Shown here: positions 1-6,497 of the stretch, one piece after another
Layout: every line of letters begins with the position of its first letter
Numbering within the stretch: position 1 is the stretch's first letter
Assembly (NCBI GenBank): GCA_945897765.1
Contig: CAMDGP010000117.1
Coordinates: forward strand, 1-6,977
Origin: Chitinophaga pinensis
GTDB lineage: Bacteria; Bacteroidota; Bacteroidia; Flavobacteriales_D; Crocinitomicaceae
Direction of reading: 5' to 3'
DNA: 6,977 nucleotides
Translations under genes and position numbers: made by a program
Notes under the pieces: generated by a model
Seen by the model: the letters and a program-made list of their open reading frames with translations, nothing else
Told to the model about the DNA's origin: nothing
Database searches by the model: none

Positions 1-2201
1 CGCTTACGATTGAAGTGAATTCAGGACGAGAAATGATTATAAATATACCCTTAACCGAGTTGGTTTTTTCGAAAGGAGAAGTAACGGTAAGTGGAAGAAA
101 AATAGGAGAGGTAATTAATGAAATGGCTCTGATTTCTGCACAGCAATTCAGCGTGGAAGAAACAAATCGTTATCCAGGTTCACGAATGGATCCAGCGCGA
201 ATGGCTTCCAATTTTGCTGGTGTTCAAGGTGCCGACGATTCCAGAAACGACATTGTAATTCGCGGTAACTCACCACTTGGAGTCGTTTGGCGCGTAGAAG
301 GAATCGATATTCCAAATCCTTCGCATTTCGCAATTTCTGGTAGCACAGGTGGACCAGTATCAGTTTTGAATAATAAAATTTTAAGTAATTCTGATTTTTT
401 TATGAGTGCTTTTCCGGCAGAATATGGAAATAGTACTTCCGGGATTTTTGATTTAAAGTTACGAAATGGAAATAAAAATCAACATGAATTTACGGGACAA
501 TTTGGTTTTTTAGGCACAGAATTATTGGCAGAAGGACCACTGAGCAAAAACGGAAAGTCGAGTTATTTGGTGATGGGCAGGTATTCAACGCTTTCCTTGT
601 TTCAGCAATTGGGAATTCAAATCGGAACCGATGCAGTTCCAGTTTATGGCGACGGTGCTTTTAAATTCAATTGGCAATTAAAAAAAGGCGGTCAACTTTC
701 TGCTTTCGGAATCGGAGGAAAAAGTAATATCTCAATCATGATTTCTGATCAAACTGAATATTCTAAAGAATTTTATGGTGAAGGCGACCGCGACCAATAT
801 TTTGGAACCTCGATGTTTGTAACCGGATTGAACTATAAAAAAGCATTGAATGAAAAAACATTTATTGCATCTACTTTAGCATATTCTGTAGAAGAGCAAC
901 ATTCTTTACACAATTATTTACAACGTAGTTTAGACACAAACGCAACTAGCAATTTAGTTACAATTCGCGTTGATTCGATTTATCAATTGATGTCCTATAA
1001 ATTTTCAATTAATAAATTGTCTGGTTATTTCAGTGTCAATCATAAATTCAACAAACAACATTTGATCAAAGCTGGTATTAACGTCGATGGATTTTACATG
1101 AATCAATTAGATTCTGCTTTAAAGAATGTTTTAGTTCCAAATGATTTTGCTGTGCGCTGGGATTATCAAGGATTTGCAGCTTTGGTTCAACCTTTCGTTC
1201 AGTGGAAATGGCGCGCAAATGAAAATTTGGATATCACCGCTGGAATTCATGCCCAATATTTTTCAATGAGTAATAGTATTAGCATTGCCGAACCTCGAGT
1301 TGGACTGAAGTACCGAATGAAAGGCAATCAATCCGTTTTCATGGGAGCAGGAATGCATAGCCAAATTCAACCACTTTATACCTACACCTATCATTTAACA
1401 GCCGCTGATGGTTCTAAAATCTACCACAATAAAAACATGGATTTTATGCGAAGTTTACACACTGGAATTGGCTATGAAAAATCGATTGCTAAGGCTGGTC
1501 TGAATATCCGTACAGAAGCCTATTATCAATATTTATACGATGTTCCCGTAACGATTGCGCCATCTTCTTTTTCAATGATTAATATGGGTGGTGGTTTTGC
1601 TCGAATTTTTCCAGATTCATTGCAAAATACAGGAACAGGTTTGAATTATGGTTTAGAATTGACCGTTCAGAAATACTTTGATAAATCGTTCTTTTTCTTG
1701 TTTTCAGGAACGCTTTACGATTCTAAATATACTGGTAGCGATGGTATTTTAAGAAACACTTCTTACAACGGGAAATATGTTGCTAATTTATTAATCGGTA
1801 AAGAATTCAAATTGGGAGCTAAACATGTTCTTGGAATTGGAGGAAAAGTAACAGTAGCAGGTGGAAGAAGATATGGATTGGTAAATATTGCCGAAACGGA
1901 AGAATTAAAAGAAATTATCTTTTTAGATTCTATGTTCAATGATTTACAATTTCAAGATTATTTCCGAATGGATTTGAAAATTAGTTGGCGAATGAACGCG
2001 GCAAAAGCAACACATGAAATAGGTTTGGATTTAGTAAACATCTTCAACACAAGAAATTTATTGAGTTTGGCTTATGCACCAAGCCTCGATCCAAATGAAG
2101 TTGCACAAGCGGGTTATCAGCCTACTGCACAAAAAACACAATTAGGTTTCTTGCCAATTTTCTATTATAAAATTGATTTTAAGATTTCCAAAAAGGAGTA
2201 A
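1..2201 (+). CDS. TonB-dependent outer-membrane receptor, 3' part (5' end outside window)
   Basis: This encodes an outer-membrane beta-barrel that would import a ligand using TonB/ExbBD energy; the ligand cannot be told. The frame is open to the left edge from base 3. The GTG at 15 is therefore not a credible start, and at least 732 residues are present. The first ~30 residues look like the end of an N-terminal carboxypeptidase-regulatory-like domain (beta-strand LTIEV, then IPLTEL and GEVTVSG). The plug domain follows at roughly nt 120-480, with a 'NRYPGSRMDPARMASNFAGV' stretch, then DIVIRGNSP, VEGIDIPNPSHF and AEYGNSTSG, as in Bacteroidota plugs. The rest is barrel: many alternating strands, a late 'GLDLVNIFNTRN' strand and a final strand FYYKIDFKI. 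No SusD-like partner is present downstream, so a SusC-type polysaccharide uptake role is not supported. recO starts 5 bp after the stop. Family call is firm; substrate is unknown. Confidence 0.93.
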   Translation, partial: LTIEVNSGREMIINIPLTELVFSKGEVTVSGRKIGEVINEMALISAQQFSVEETNRYPGSRMDPARMASNFAGVQGADDSRNDIVIRGNSPLGVVWRVEGIDIPNPSHFAISGSTGGPVSVLNNKILSNSDFFMSAFPAEYGNSTSGIFDLKLRNGNKNQHEFTGQFGFLGTELLAEGPLSKNGKSSYLVMGRYSTLSLFQQLGIQIGTDAVPVYGDGAFKFNWQLKKGGQLSAFGIGGKSNISIMISDQTEYSKEFYGEGDRDQYFGTSMFVTGLNYKKALNEKTFIASTLAYSVEEQHSLHNYLQRSLDTNATSNLVTIRVDSIYQLMSYKFSINKLSGYFSVNHKFNKQHLIKAGINVDGFYMNQLDSALKNVLVPNDFAVRWDYQGFAALVQPFVQWKWRANENLDITAGIHAQYFSMSNSISIAEPRVGLKYRMKGNQSVFMGAGMHSQIQPLYTYTYHLTAADGSKIYHNKNMDFMRSLHTGIGYEKSIAKAGLNIRTEAYYQYLYDVPVTIAPSSFSMINMGGGFARIFPDSLQNTGTGLNYGLELTVQKYFDKSFFFLFSGTLYDSKYTGSDGILRNTSYNGKYVANLLIGKEFKLGAKHVLGIGGKVTVAGGRRYGLVNIAETEELKEIIFLDSMFNDLQFQDYFRMDLKISWRMNAAKATHEIGLDLVNIFNTRNLLSLAYAPSLDPNEVAQAGYQPTAQKTQLGFLPIFYYKIDFKISKKE
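2194..2198 (+). promoter_or_regulatory. Shine-Dalgarno site for recO
   Basis: AGGAG lies 8 bases before the GTG start of recO and inside the last codons of the receptor gene. It decides the recO start, because no ATG or TTG lies between the upstream in-frame stop (TAA at 2180) and this GTG. Most other starts in the window have no such site. Confidence 0.7.
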
Positions 2202-2206
2202 ATAGT

Positions 2207-2902
2207 GTGAAACAAACCGATATTGGTATTTTAATTTACCGAAAAAACTATTCTGAAAGTAGTTTAATCTTAACATTTTTCACAGAAAAGGGAGGACTTG
2301 CAACCTATATTTTTAAAGGTGCAAAGAAAAAACAAAAAGCCATTTTCGCTTTGGGGATTTATGAAATTACCTATTTCAAACGACCAGAAAGTGACATGGG
2401 AATTATCAATTCCTTGGATAATGCAGTTCCATTAAATGACTTCTACAGCAATCCTCAAAAGATCATTCTTGGCTTTTTTATTGCTGATATTTTGAAACAA
2501 ACCATAAAAATGGAAGAGGCCGATCCATCGCTGTTTGAATTTTTGAAAAATCAAATTTTAATGTTAGAATCAGCGCAAGATTGCTTTAATTTTCCACTTC
2601 ATTTCTTGGCAGGTTTAACCAGAGAATTAGGTTATTCGCCACTATTTGAGTCCGACAACCCAATAAGTTTTGATATTGAAAAAGGAGAGTTTTCCGATTT
2701 CAAATCAATAAACGCTATTGGAATTGAAGGAGATGTTGTTGCTTTGTTAAGCAGTTTATTTCAGAATGAATTAAATACCAATTACTCCAATGAATCAACT
2801 CGAAAAGCGCTTTATATTTTGTTGGATTATTTGACAATTCATACCCCAAAATTTAATGTTGCCAAATCCATGGAAGTGATTCGAGATACGTTGTATGTCT
2901 AG
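2207..2902 (+). CDS. recO: DNA repair protein RecO
   Basis: RecO is a cytoplasmic recombination mediator. It anneals complementary single strands and, with RecR (and RecF), helps load RecA on SSB-coated DNA. The 231-residue length is normal for Bacteroidota RecO. The N-terminal third has the family signature of an OB fold: 'DIGILIYRKNYSESSLILTF' followed by TEKGGLATYIFKGAKKK, a basic loop likely to touch DNA. The remainder is the alpha-helical RecO C-terminal domain, including 'FNFPLHFLAGLTRELGY', a typical family block. Only one cysteine (Cys in QDCF) is present, so the four-cysteine zinc site of some RecO proteins is absent. It starts with GTG behind a strong AGGAG, 5 bp after the receptor stop, which suggests co-transcription or translational coupling with that gene. 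SSB, a functional partner of RecO, is also encoded in this window, but 3.6 kb away and in a separate unit. Confidence 0.93.
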   Translation: MKQTDIGILIYRKNYSESSLILTFFTEKGGLATYIFKGAKKKQKAIFALGIYEITYFKRPESDMGIINSLDNAVPLNDFYSNPQKIILGFFIADILKQTIKMEEADPSLFEFLKNQILMLESAQDCFNFPLHFLAGLTRELGYSPLFESDNPISFDIEKGEFSDFKSINAIGIEGDVVALLSSLFQNELNTNYSNESTRKALYILLDYLTIHTPKFNVAKSMEVIRDTLYV

Positions 2903-2927
2903 GAATTCAGAAAGGGAATTTGTATAT

Positions 2928-2944
2928 TAGGGTTAGAAAACCTA
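2928..2944 (+). repeat. Small imperfect hairpin before the transposase start
   Basis: TAGGGTT-AGAA-AACCTA can fold into a 6-bp stem with one bulged G and a 4-base loop. It ends 5 bases before the ATG of the RAYT-type gene. It could be a REP-like end or a translational brake on the transposase. It is short enough to be chance, and no matching copy is seen on the 3' side of the gene. Confidence 0.3.
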
Positions 2945-2949
2945 TTAAA

Positions 2950-3546
2950 ATGACTTACAATCCTTTAATTCACAACCGAAAATCCATTAGGCTTAAACGA
3001 TTCGATTATGCTAGTGAAGCTTTCTATTTTATAACAATGTGTACACAAGATAGAATTCATTTATTTGGAGAAATCATAGACAACAAAATGATTCTAAATG
3101 ATTGCGGAAAGGTAGCGAAACAATGCTGGTTAGATATTCCCAGCCATTTTCCTCATGCAAAATTGCATGAGTTTGTAATTATGCCGAATCATATTCATGG
3201 TATTATAGAAATCGTTGAAAATATGGGAATTCATAAAAATTCAAGTTCTAATTGGGATTTGAAAAATTCGGTTTGGTTAGTTGGGGAGAAAAATTTTTCT
3301 CCCCAACTAACCGAATTCAAATCGCCGACTAAAACTATTGGTTCAATTGTTCGAGGGTTTAAAATAGGCGTAACCAAATGGATAAGAAACGAGTATCCAG
3401 ATACTTTTACTAAAAATAGACCAGTTTGGCAACGAGATTATTTTGATAGAATAATTCGTGATTATATGGAATTTGATAGAATTGAAAAATATATTTTTGA
3501 TAATCCTAAAAATTGGGCAAAGGATAAATTTAAAGATGAGTCATAA
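2950..3546 (+). CDS. REP-associated tyrosine transposase (RAYT, Y1/HUH family)
   Basis: This is a single-strand DNA endonuclease-like transposase of the Y1_Tnp (IS200-like, TnpA-REP) family. RAYT proteins cut and join DNA at palindromic REP sequences and are usually single-copy and domesticated. The ATG at 2950 is chosen over the TTG at 2920 because MTYNPLIHNRKSIRLKRFDY matches the usual family N-terminus; this gives 198 residues. Visible motifs are FYFITMCTQDR (residues 25-35), the HUH motif HIH within VIMPNHIHGI (residues 76-85), and 'VWQRDYFDRIIRDYMEF' (159-175), in which Tyr164 is the probable catalytic tyrosine. The family C-terminus YIFDNPKNW follows (181-189). The core looks complete and uninterrupted, so an active protein is possible. 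The gene lies alone between recO and ribE, with no accessory transposon gene. Two palindromes lie inside the coding sequence. In-frame readings in other frames here are shadows. Confidence 0.9.
   Translation: MTYNPLIHNRKSIRLKRFDYASEAFYFITMCTQDRIHLFGEIIDNKMILNDCGKVAKQCWLDIPSHFPHAKLHEFVIMPNHIHGIIEIVENMGIHKNSSSNWDLKNSVWLVGEKNFSPQLTEFKSPTKTIGSIVRGFKIGVTKWIRNEYPDTFTKNRPVWQRDYFDRIIRDYMEFDRIEKYIFDNPKNWAKDKFKDES
3152..3171 (+). repeat. Perfect 9-bp inverted repeat inside the RAYT gene
   Basis: CTCATGCAA and TTGCATGAG are separated by AA. The palindrome encodes HAKLHE, just before the HUH motif segment FVIMPNHIHG. The arms are perfect, which is more than expected by chance for one 20-base stretch, although the codons serve a conserved protein region. 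It could be a hairpin in the mRNA or in single-stranded DNA. Confidence 0.7.
3256..3323 (+). repeat. Large palindrome (19-bp perfect arms) inside the RAYT gene
   Basis: The perfect core has arms 3275-3293 and 3294-3312 with no spacer, centred on AAAAA|TTTTT and reading GGTTAGTTGGGGAG outward on the left arm. Pairing continues outward after a 5-base bulge on the left (3272-3276, alternative register) with TTCGG (3267-3271) against CCGAA (3311-3315). After a further AAA bulge, GATTTGAA (3256-3263) pairs with TTCAAATC (3316-3323). The core is read as WLVGEKNFSPQLT (residues ~109-121 of the transposase), in the variable linker between the HUH motif and the tyrosine. Its size, G-rich strand and bulges resemble a REP-type hairpin, the class of substrate RAYT enzymes bind. 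Confidence 0.9.
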
Positions 3547-3639
3547 TTGCCTTAGTTTTATTATAAAAGACGAAGTCAACATTTTTCACCCAAAACAAAA
3601 AATCTACCTTATTTTCGTAGTCTCAAAAATTAAAAGTTT

Positions 3640-4221
3640 ATGTTCACAGGGATTATTGAAGAAATTGGTACAGTAACAAAGATTCTACGCGAAGCAGGAA
3701 ATATTCATTTTACGATTCAAGCGCAAATGACCTCTGATTTGAAGATAGATCAAAGTGTGGCTCACAACGGTTGTTGCTTAACTGTTGTCGACATTGAGGG
3801 ACAGAATTATACTGTGACAGCCATTCAAGAAACATTGGATAAAACAAATTTGAACTATTGGGAAAAAGGTACCAAAGTTAATTTGGAAAGATGCTTAGCT
3901 TTTAATGGTCGATTGGATGGTCACATCGTTCAAGGACATGTAGATACTATCGCCACTTGTACAAATATCGAAGATCAAAATGGAAGTTGGAAATATACTT
4001 TTAAGTACAACGATGATCAATTAACGGTAGAAAAAGGCTCCGTAACTGTGAATGGTACTAGCTTAACAGTAGTTGATTCTAAAGAAAATTCATTTGCAGT
4101 TTGCATTATTCCATTTACCTATGAACACACCAATTTTCATCAATTAAAAGTGGGTGATATCGTCAATTTAGAGTTTGATATTATCGGAAAATATGTTGCT
4201 AAATGGATGAATAGAGGTTAA
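3640..4221 (+). CDS. ribE: Riboflavin synthase, alpha subunit
   Basis: This cytoplasmic enzyme carries out the last step of riboflavin synthesis: two molecules of 6,7-dimethyl-8-ribityllumazine give riboflavin and a pyrimidinedione that is recycled. The 193-residue protein has the family N-terminus MFTGIIEEIG and two lumazine-binding barrels in tandem (about 1-96 and 97-193). The repeat is visible in the paired motifs SVAHNGCCLTVVD (39-51) and SVTVNGTSLTVVD (134-146). The domain junction carries DGHIVQGHVD (93-102). The ATG at 3640 is fixed by this N-terminus; it has an A/T-rich leader and no Shine-Dalgarno. The 93 bp separating it from the transposase gene hold no FMN riboswitch and no convincing promoter, so transcription may come from further upstream. 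No other riboflavin gene is nearby. Confidence 0.96.
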   Translation: MFTGIIEEIGTVTKILREAGNIHFTIQAQMTSDLKIDQSVAHNGCCLTVVDIEGQNYTVTAIQETLDKTNLNYWEKGTKVNLERCLAFNGRLDGHIVQGHVDTIATCTNIEDQNGSWKYTFKYNDDQLTVEKGSVTVNGTSLTVVDSKENSFAVCIIPFTYEHTNFHQLKVGDIVNLEFDIIGKYVAKWMNRG

Positions 4222-4383
4222 TTTAGTTCTTATACAATCCTTGTTTCTACTTTATACTGCAAAGAAATATTTTGAGTTAAAATTCTCTTACTCGAATATT
4301 GTATTTTTTCTGCAAAAGGGATAAAAATGTCAATAGAGTTTTCATGACTACTAGTTTATAGGTTTTTAAGTGCTTTTTCTTAA
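4222..4383. other. Intergenic stretch without recognisable gene
   Basis: This is the first part of the 367-bp gap after ribE. All three plus frames are broken by several stops and the short peptides match nothing I recognise. It may be decayed sequence of the same gene whose 3' end is still readable at 4384-4521, but no homology can be seen by eye. Confidence 0.5.
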
Positions 4384-4521
4384 TTTGATGTAAACATTAC
4401 CAATTTCGTAATCTCAGGTAGAGTTTCTTTCGACTTTCTAACAAACAATTGCGATGGGACAAACACAACTCCTCGTTATAAAAACGAATTGGTTCAATTA
4501 ACTGTCGGTTTTAAATTGTAA
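4384..4521 (+). pseudogene. Start-less remnant of an outer-membrane beta-barrel gene (3' end)
   Basis: An open frame of 45 codons runs from just after a TAA at 4381 to a TAA at 4519-4521 and has no ATG, GTG or TTG near its beginning. It reads FDVNITNFVISGRVSFDF, then a polar turn with NNCDGTNTTPRY, then KNELVQLTVGFKL at the very end. Two amphipathic strands joined by a polar loop, closing with a strand that ends in an aromatic plus a final hydrophobic residue, is the classic C-terminus of an outer-membrane barrel protein. The hairpin terminator sits 13 bases after the stop, as expected for a former gene end. The family cannot be named, and short length leaves room for chance. Confidence 0.5.
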
Positions 4522-4534
4522 AAATTGCTTAAAC

Positions 4535-4572
4535 AAAAAAAGCCTTCTCAAAACTAATTGAGAAGGCTTTTT
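4535..4572. terminator. Bidirectional intrinsic terminator
   Basis: GCCTTCTCAA (4542-4551) and TTGAGAAGGC (4558-4567) form a perfect 10-bp stem with loop AACTAA. The stem is flanked by an A run (4535-4541) on the left and a T run (4568-4572) on the right, so it has a U-tract in either direction. It begins 16 bases past the stop of the minus-strand aldehyde dehydrogenase gene and also closes the plus-strand side (ribE and barrel remnant). Confidence 0.92.
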
Positions 4573-4588
4573 CGTTTTATTTATTTTT

Positions 4589-6142
4589 CTATAAATCAAA
4601 TTTTATTCCTTGTGCTAAAGGCAAACTGTCCGAATAGTTGATTGTGTTTGTTTGACGACGCATGTATACTTTCCAAGCATCAGAGCCAGACTCACGACCA
4701 CCACCAGTTTCTTTTTCACCACCAAAAGCACCACCAATTTCAGCACCTGAAGTACCAATATTAACGTTAGCAATTCCACAGTCTGAACCTTGTTGCGATA
4801 AAAACGCTTCCGACTCTTTCAAATCATTTGTCATAATTGCTGAAGAAAGTCCTTGTGGAACGCCATTTTGTAAAGCGATCGCATTGTGAACACTACCTGA
4901 ATATTTAATCAAATACAAAATTGGAGCAAATGTTTCGTGTTGCACAATTGCATAGTGATTTTCTGCTTCAATGATACAAGGTTTCACATAACATCCTGAT
5001 TCATAACCAGCTCCTTCTAAAACGCCACCCTCAACCAACACATTTCCACCTTCTTTTTTTGCAGCTTCGATTGCATTCATATAATTGGTAACAGCATCTT
5101 TATCAATCAATGGTCCAACATGATTATTCAAATCCAAAGGATTACCAATGCTTAATTGTTTATATGCATTCGTGATTGCATCTTTTACTTTATCGTAAAT
5201 CGTTTCGTGAATAATCAATCTTCGTGTAGAAGTACATCTTTGACCAGCAGTTCCAACCGCACCAAATACAGCTCCTGGAACAACCACTTTCAATTCAGCT
5301 GTAGGAGCAATAATGATAGCATTGTTTCCCCCTAACTCCAATAAAGAGCGACCTAATCTTGCTCCAACTGTTGCACCAACAGATTTACCCATGCGAGTAG
5401 AGCCTGTTGCAGAAATTAATGGTACACGAACATCTTCAGCCATTAATTTGCCGATATCTGCACCTCCAATAATTAAACCCGAAACTCCTTCAGGAACTCC
5501 ATTTGCTTCAAAAACTTCTTTAGTAATTTGTTGACAAGCAATCGCTGTGATTGGTGTTTTTTCAGACGGTTTCCAAACACAAACGTCACCACAAACCCAA
5601 GCTAATGCTGTATTCCAATTCCAAACTGCAACAGGGAAATTAAATGCTGAAATGATTCCAACAATCCCAAGTGGGTGATATTGCTCATACATTCTGTGTC
5701 CAGGACGTTCTGAATGCATTGTTAAACCATACAATTGTCTTGAAAGTCCAACTGCGAAATCACAGATGTCAATCATTTCTTGAACCTCACCTAAACCTTC
5801 CTGCAGCGATTTACCCATTTCATAAGAAACCAATTTACCAAGCGGTTCTTTATAAAAACGAATTCTTTCAGCTAGTTGGCGAACAATTTCTCCACGTTTT
5901 GGAGCTGGAATCATTCTCCATTCTAAAAATGCTTCTTGTGCTTTTAGAATTACAGCTTCGTAATCAGCTTCTGTAGCTGCGTTTACAGAGGCAATTAATT
6001 TTCCATCTACTGGAGAAATAGAGTCAATTTTTTCGCCCCTTGTTTTGAACCATTTACCTCCAGTGGAAGCACCATTATTCATTTGTTCAATACCTAATTG
6101 ACTTAGGATTTCTTGAATTTCTGTTGTTGTTGTTTCTGTCAT
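4589..6142 (-). CDS. amaB: ALDH7-family aldehyde dehydrogenase (probable alpha-aminoadipic semialdehyde / piperideine-6-carboxylate dehydrogenase)
   Basis: The enzyme probably oxidises alpha-aminoadipic semialdehyde (open form of piperideine-6-carboxylate) to 2-aminoadipate with NAD+, a step of lysine breakdown, in the cytoplasm. Start at 6142 (MTETTTTEIQ) gives 517 residues. The frame extends upstream to an ATG at 6226, but that 28-residue extension is unlike the family and spans the promoter. Numbered from 6142: oxyanion Asn168 in SAFNFPV, Lys191 in WKPSEKTP (cofactor), GSTRMG 247-252, general-base Glu269 in LLELGGNN, nucleophile Cys303 in GTAGQRCTSTRR, and HETFAP 402-407. The C-terminal blocks NVNIGTSGAEIGGAFGGEK and TGGGRESGSDAWK, and the ending PLAQGIKF, closely resemble antiquitin (human ALDH7A1), which makes the subfamily firm. 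Substrate is inferred from subfamily; no other lysine-catabolism gene is in the window. It is a monocistronic unit ending at the shared terminator. Confidence 0.93.
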   Translation of the reverse strand: MTETTTTEIQEILSQLGIEQMNNGASTGGKWFKTRGEKIDSISPVDGKLIASVNAATEADYEAVILKAQEAFLEWRMIPAPKRGEIVRQLAERIRFYKEPLGKLVSYEMGKSLQEGLGEVQEMIDICDFAVGLSRQLYGLTMHSERPGHRMYEQYHPLGIVGIISAFNFPVAVWNWNTALAWVCGDVCVWKPSEKTPITAIACQQITKEVFEANGVPEGVSGLIIGGADIGKLMAEDVRVPLISATGSTRMGKSVGATVGARLGRSLLELGGNNAIIIAPTAELKVVVPGAVFGAVGTAGQRCTSTRRLIIHETIYDKVKDAITNAYKQLSIGNPLDLNNHVGPLIDKDAVTNYMNAIEAAKKEGGNVLVEGGVLEGAGYESGCYVKPCIIEAENHYAIVQHETFAPILYLIKYSGSVHNAIALQNGVPQGLSSAIMTNDLKESEAFLSQQGSDCGIANVNIGTSGAEIGGAFGGEKETGGGRESGSDAWKVYMRRQTNTINYSDSLPLAQGIKFDL

Positions 6143-6159
6143 TGTTTTGAATTGATAGG

Positions 6160-6188
6160 CAAAGTTAATTCTATTTCTATTTATGCAA
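6160..6188 (-). promoter_or_regulatory. Bacteroidota-type promoter of the aldehyde dehydrogenase gene
   Basis: Read on the minus strand, TTG (6188-6186) is followed by an 18-base spacer and TAACTTTG (6167-6160), which fits the Bacteroidota consensus TTG-N17-23-TAnnTTTG. Transcription would begin a few bases later, leaving a short leader of roughly a dozen bases before the ATG at 6142. This excludes the longer start at 6226. One CAACTT repeat (6187-6192, inverted) overlaps the -33 element. Confidence 0.7.
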
Positions 6189-6299
6189 GTTGAAACTTTG
6201 AAAAATGCAACTTTGGTGACAATCAATCAAACTATATATTATTGAAAAATCAACTTTTTTCAATTTATATTCAACTTTTTTCAATTATTTTTCAATCAA
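6187..6299. repeat. Cluster of short repeats in the divergent promoter region
   Basis: The 16-mer TCAACTTTTTTCAATT occurs twice (6250-6265 and 6271-6286), with starts 21 bp apart, about two helical turns. TTGAAAAATCAACTTT (6242-6257) is nearly repeated at 6198-6214 with one extra G. The hexamer CAACTT occurs at 6208, 6251 and 6272 and inverted at 6187-6192. A related TTTTTCAATCAATT follows at 6288. These could be operator sites for the minus-strand gene or for ssb, or slippage-prone A/T-rich DNA. Confidence 0.6.
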
Positions 6300-6316
6300 T
6301 TAAATGAAGTTTAAAC

Positions 6317-6329
6317 ATTGATAGTCAAT
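6317..6329. repeat. Short inverted repeat ATTGA-TAG-TCAAT
   Basis: Two 5-bp arms are separated by 3 bases in the intergenic region between the aldehyde dehydrogenase gene and ssb. This form suits a dimeric regulator site, but it is too short to exclude chance in such A/T-rich DNA. The rest of 6300-6497 shows only A/T-rich sequence and the weak promoter candidate listed separately. Confidence 0.25.
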
Positions 6330-6391
6330 TACAAAAACGATTTAATTCATTTATAAACGAATAATAATCGACAACAAACGAAAAATAACCG

Positions 6392-6420
6392 TTTTTAATT
6401 TCACTTCTAACAAAACTTTG
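6392..6420 (+). promoter_or_regulatory. Weak promoter candidate for the ssb pair
   Basis: AAACTTTG at 6413-6420 differs by one base from the Bacteroidota -7 consensus TAnnTTTG and is followed by C, as is common. A TTT at 6392-6394, 18 bases upstream, is only a poor -33 element. If used, the leader to the ssb ATG at 6498 would be about 70 bases long. Confidence 0.3.
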
Positions 6421-6497
6421 CAATGTCGAATTCAAATAACGTTACTTGAAAACGGCAAGAAACAATTTTTTTATCAAACAATTTAATTTTTTACAAC

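Noticed and set aside
148..333. A 61-codon minus-strand frame inside the receptor gene
   Set aside because: It is antisense to the conserved plug domain and has no recognisable features.
1..2201. The receptor as a SusC-like polysaccharide transporter
   Set aside because: No SusD-like lipoprotein gene follows and the barrel is shorter than typical SusC proteins; only the general TonB-dependent receptor class is supported.
3275..3312. The large palindrome read as an intrinsic terminator
   Set aside because: It has no U-run after the stem (AACTAACC-type sequence belongs to the arm itself) and it lies inside an uninterrupted conserved coding sequence.
3547..3639. Possible FMN riboswitch or promoter before ribE
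   Set aside because: The 93-bp spacer is too short and A/T rich for an RFN element and lacks its conserved helices. TATTTTCG at 3610-3617 is only near the -7 consensus and has no TTG at the right distance.
3458..3676. A 72-codon plus-strand frame overlapping the end of the RAYT gene and the start of ribE
   Set aside because: It overlaps two well-supported genes in another frame and its peptide is low-complexity, rich in Ile/Leu/Lys, with no family resemblance.
4662..5976. Three plus-strand frames opposite the aldehyde dehydrogenase gene (4662-4889, 5313-5534, 5671-5976)
   Set aside because: All are antisense to a complete, conserved ALDH7 coding sequence and have no recognisable motifs; they are shadow frames.
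6241..6299. The T-rich repeats as a CRISPR array or replication-origin iterons
   Set aside because: Only two full 16-base copies with a 5-base gap are present, so there are no spacers. There is no dnaA-box pattern, and SSB next door does not by itself indicate an origin.
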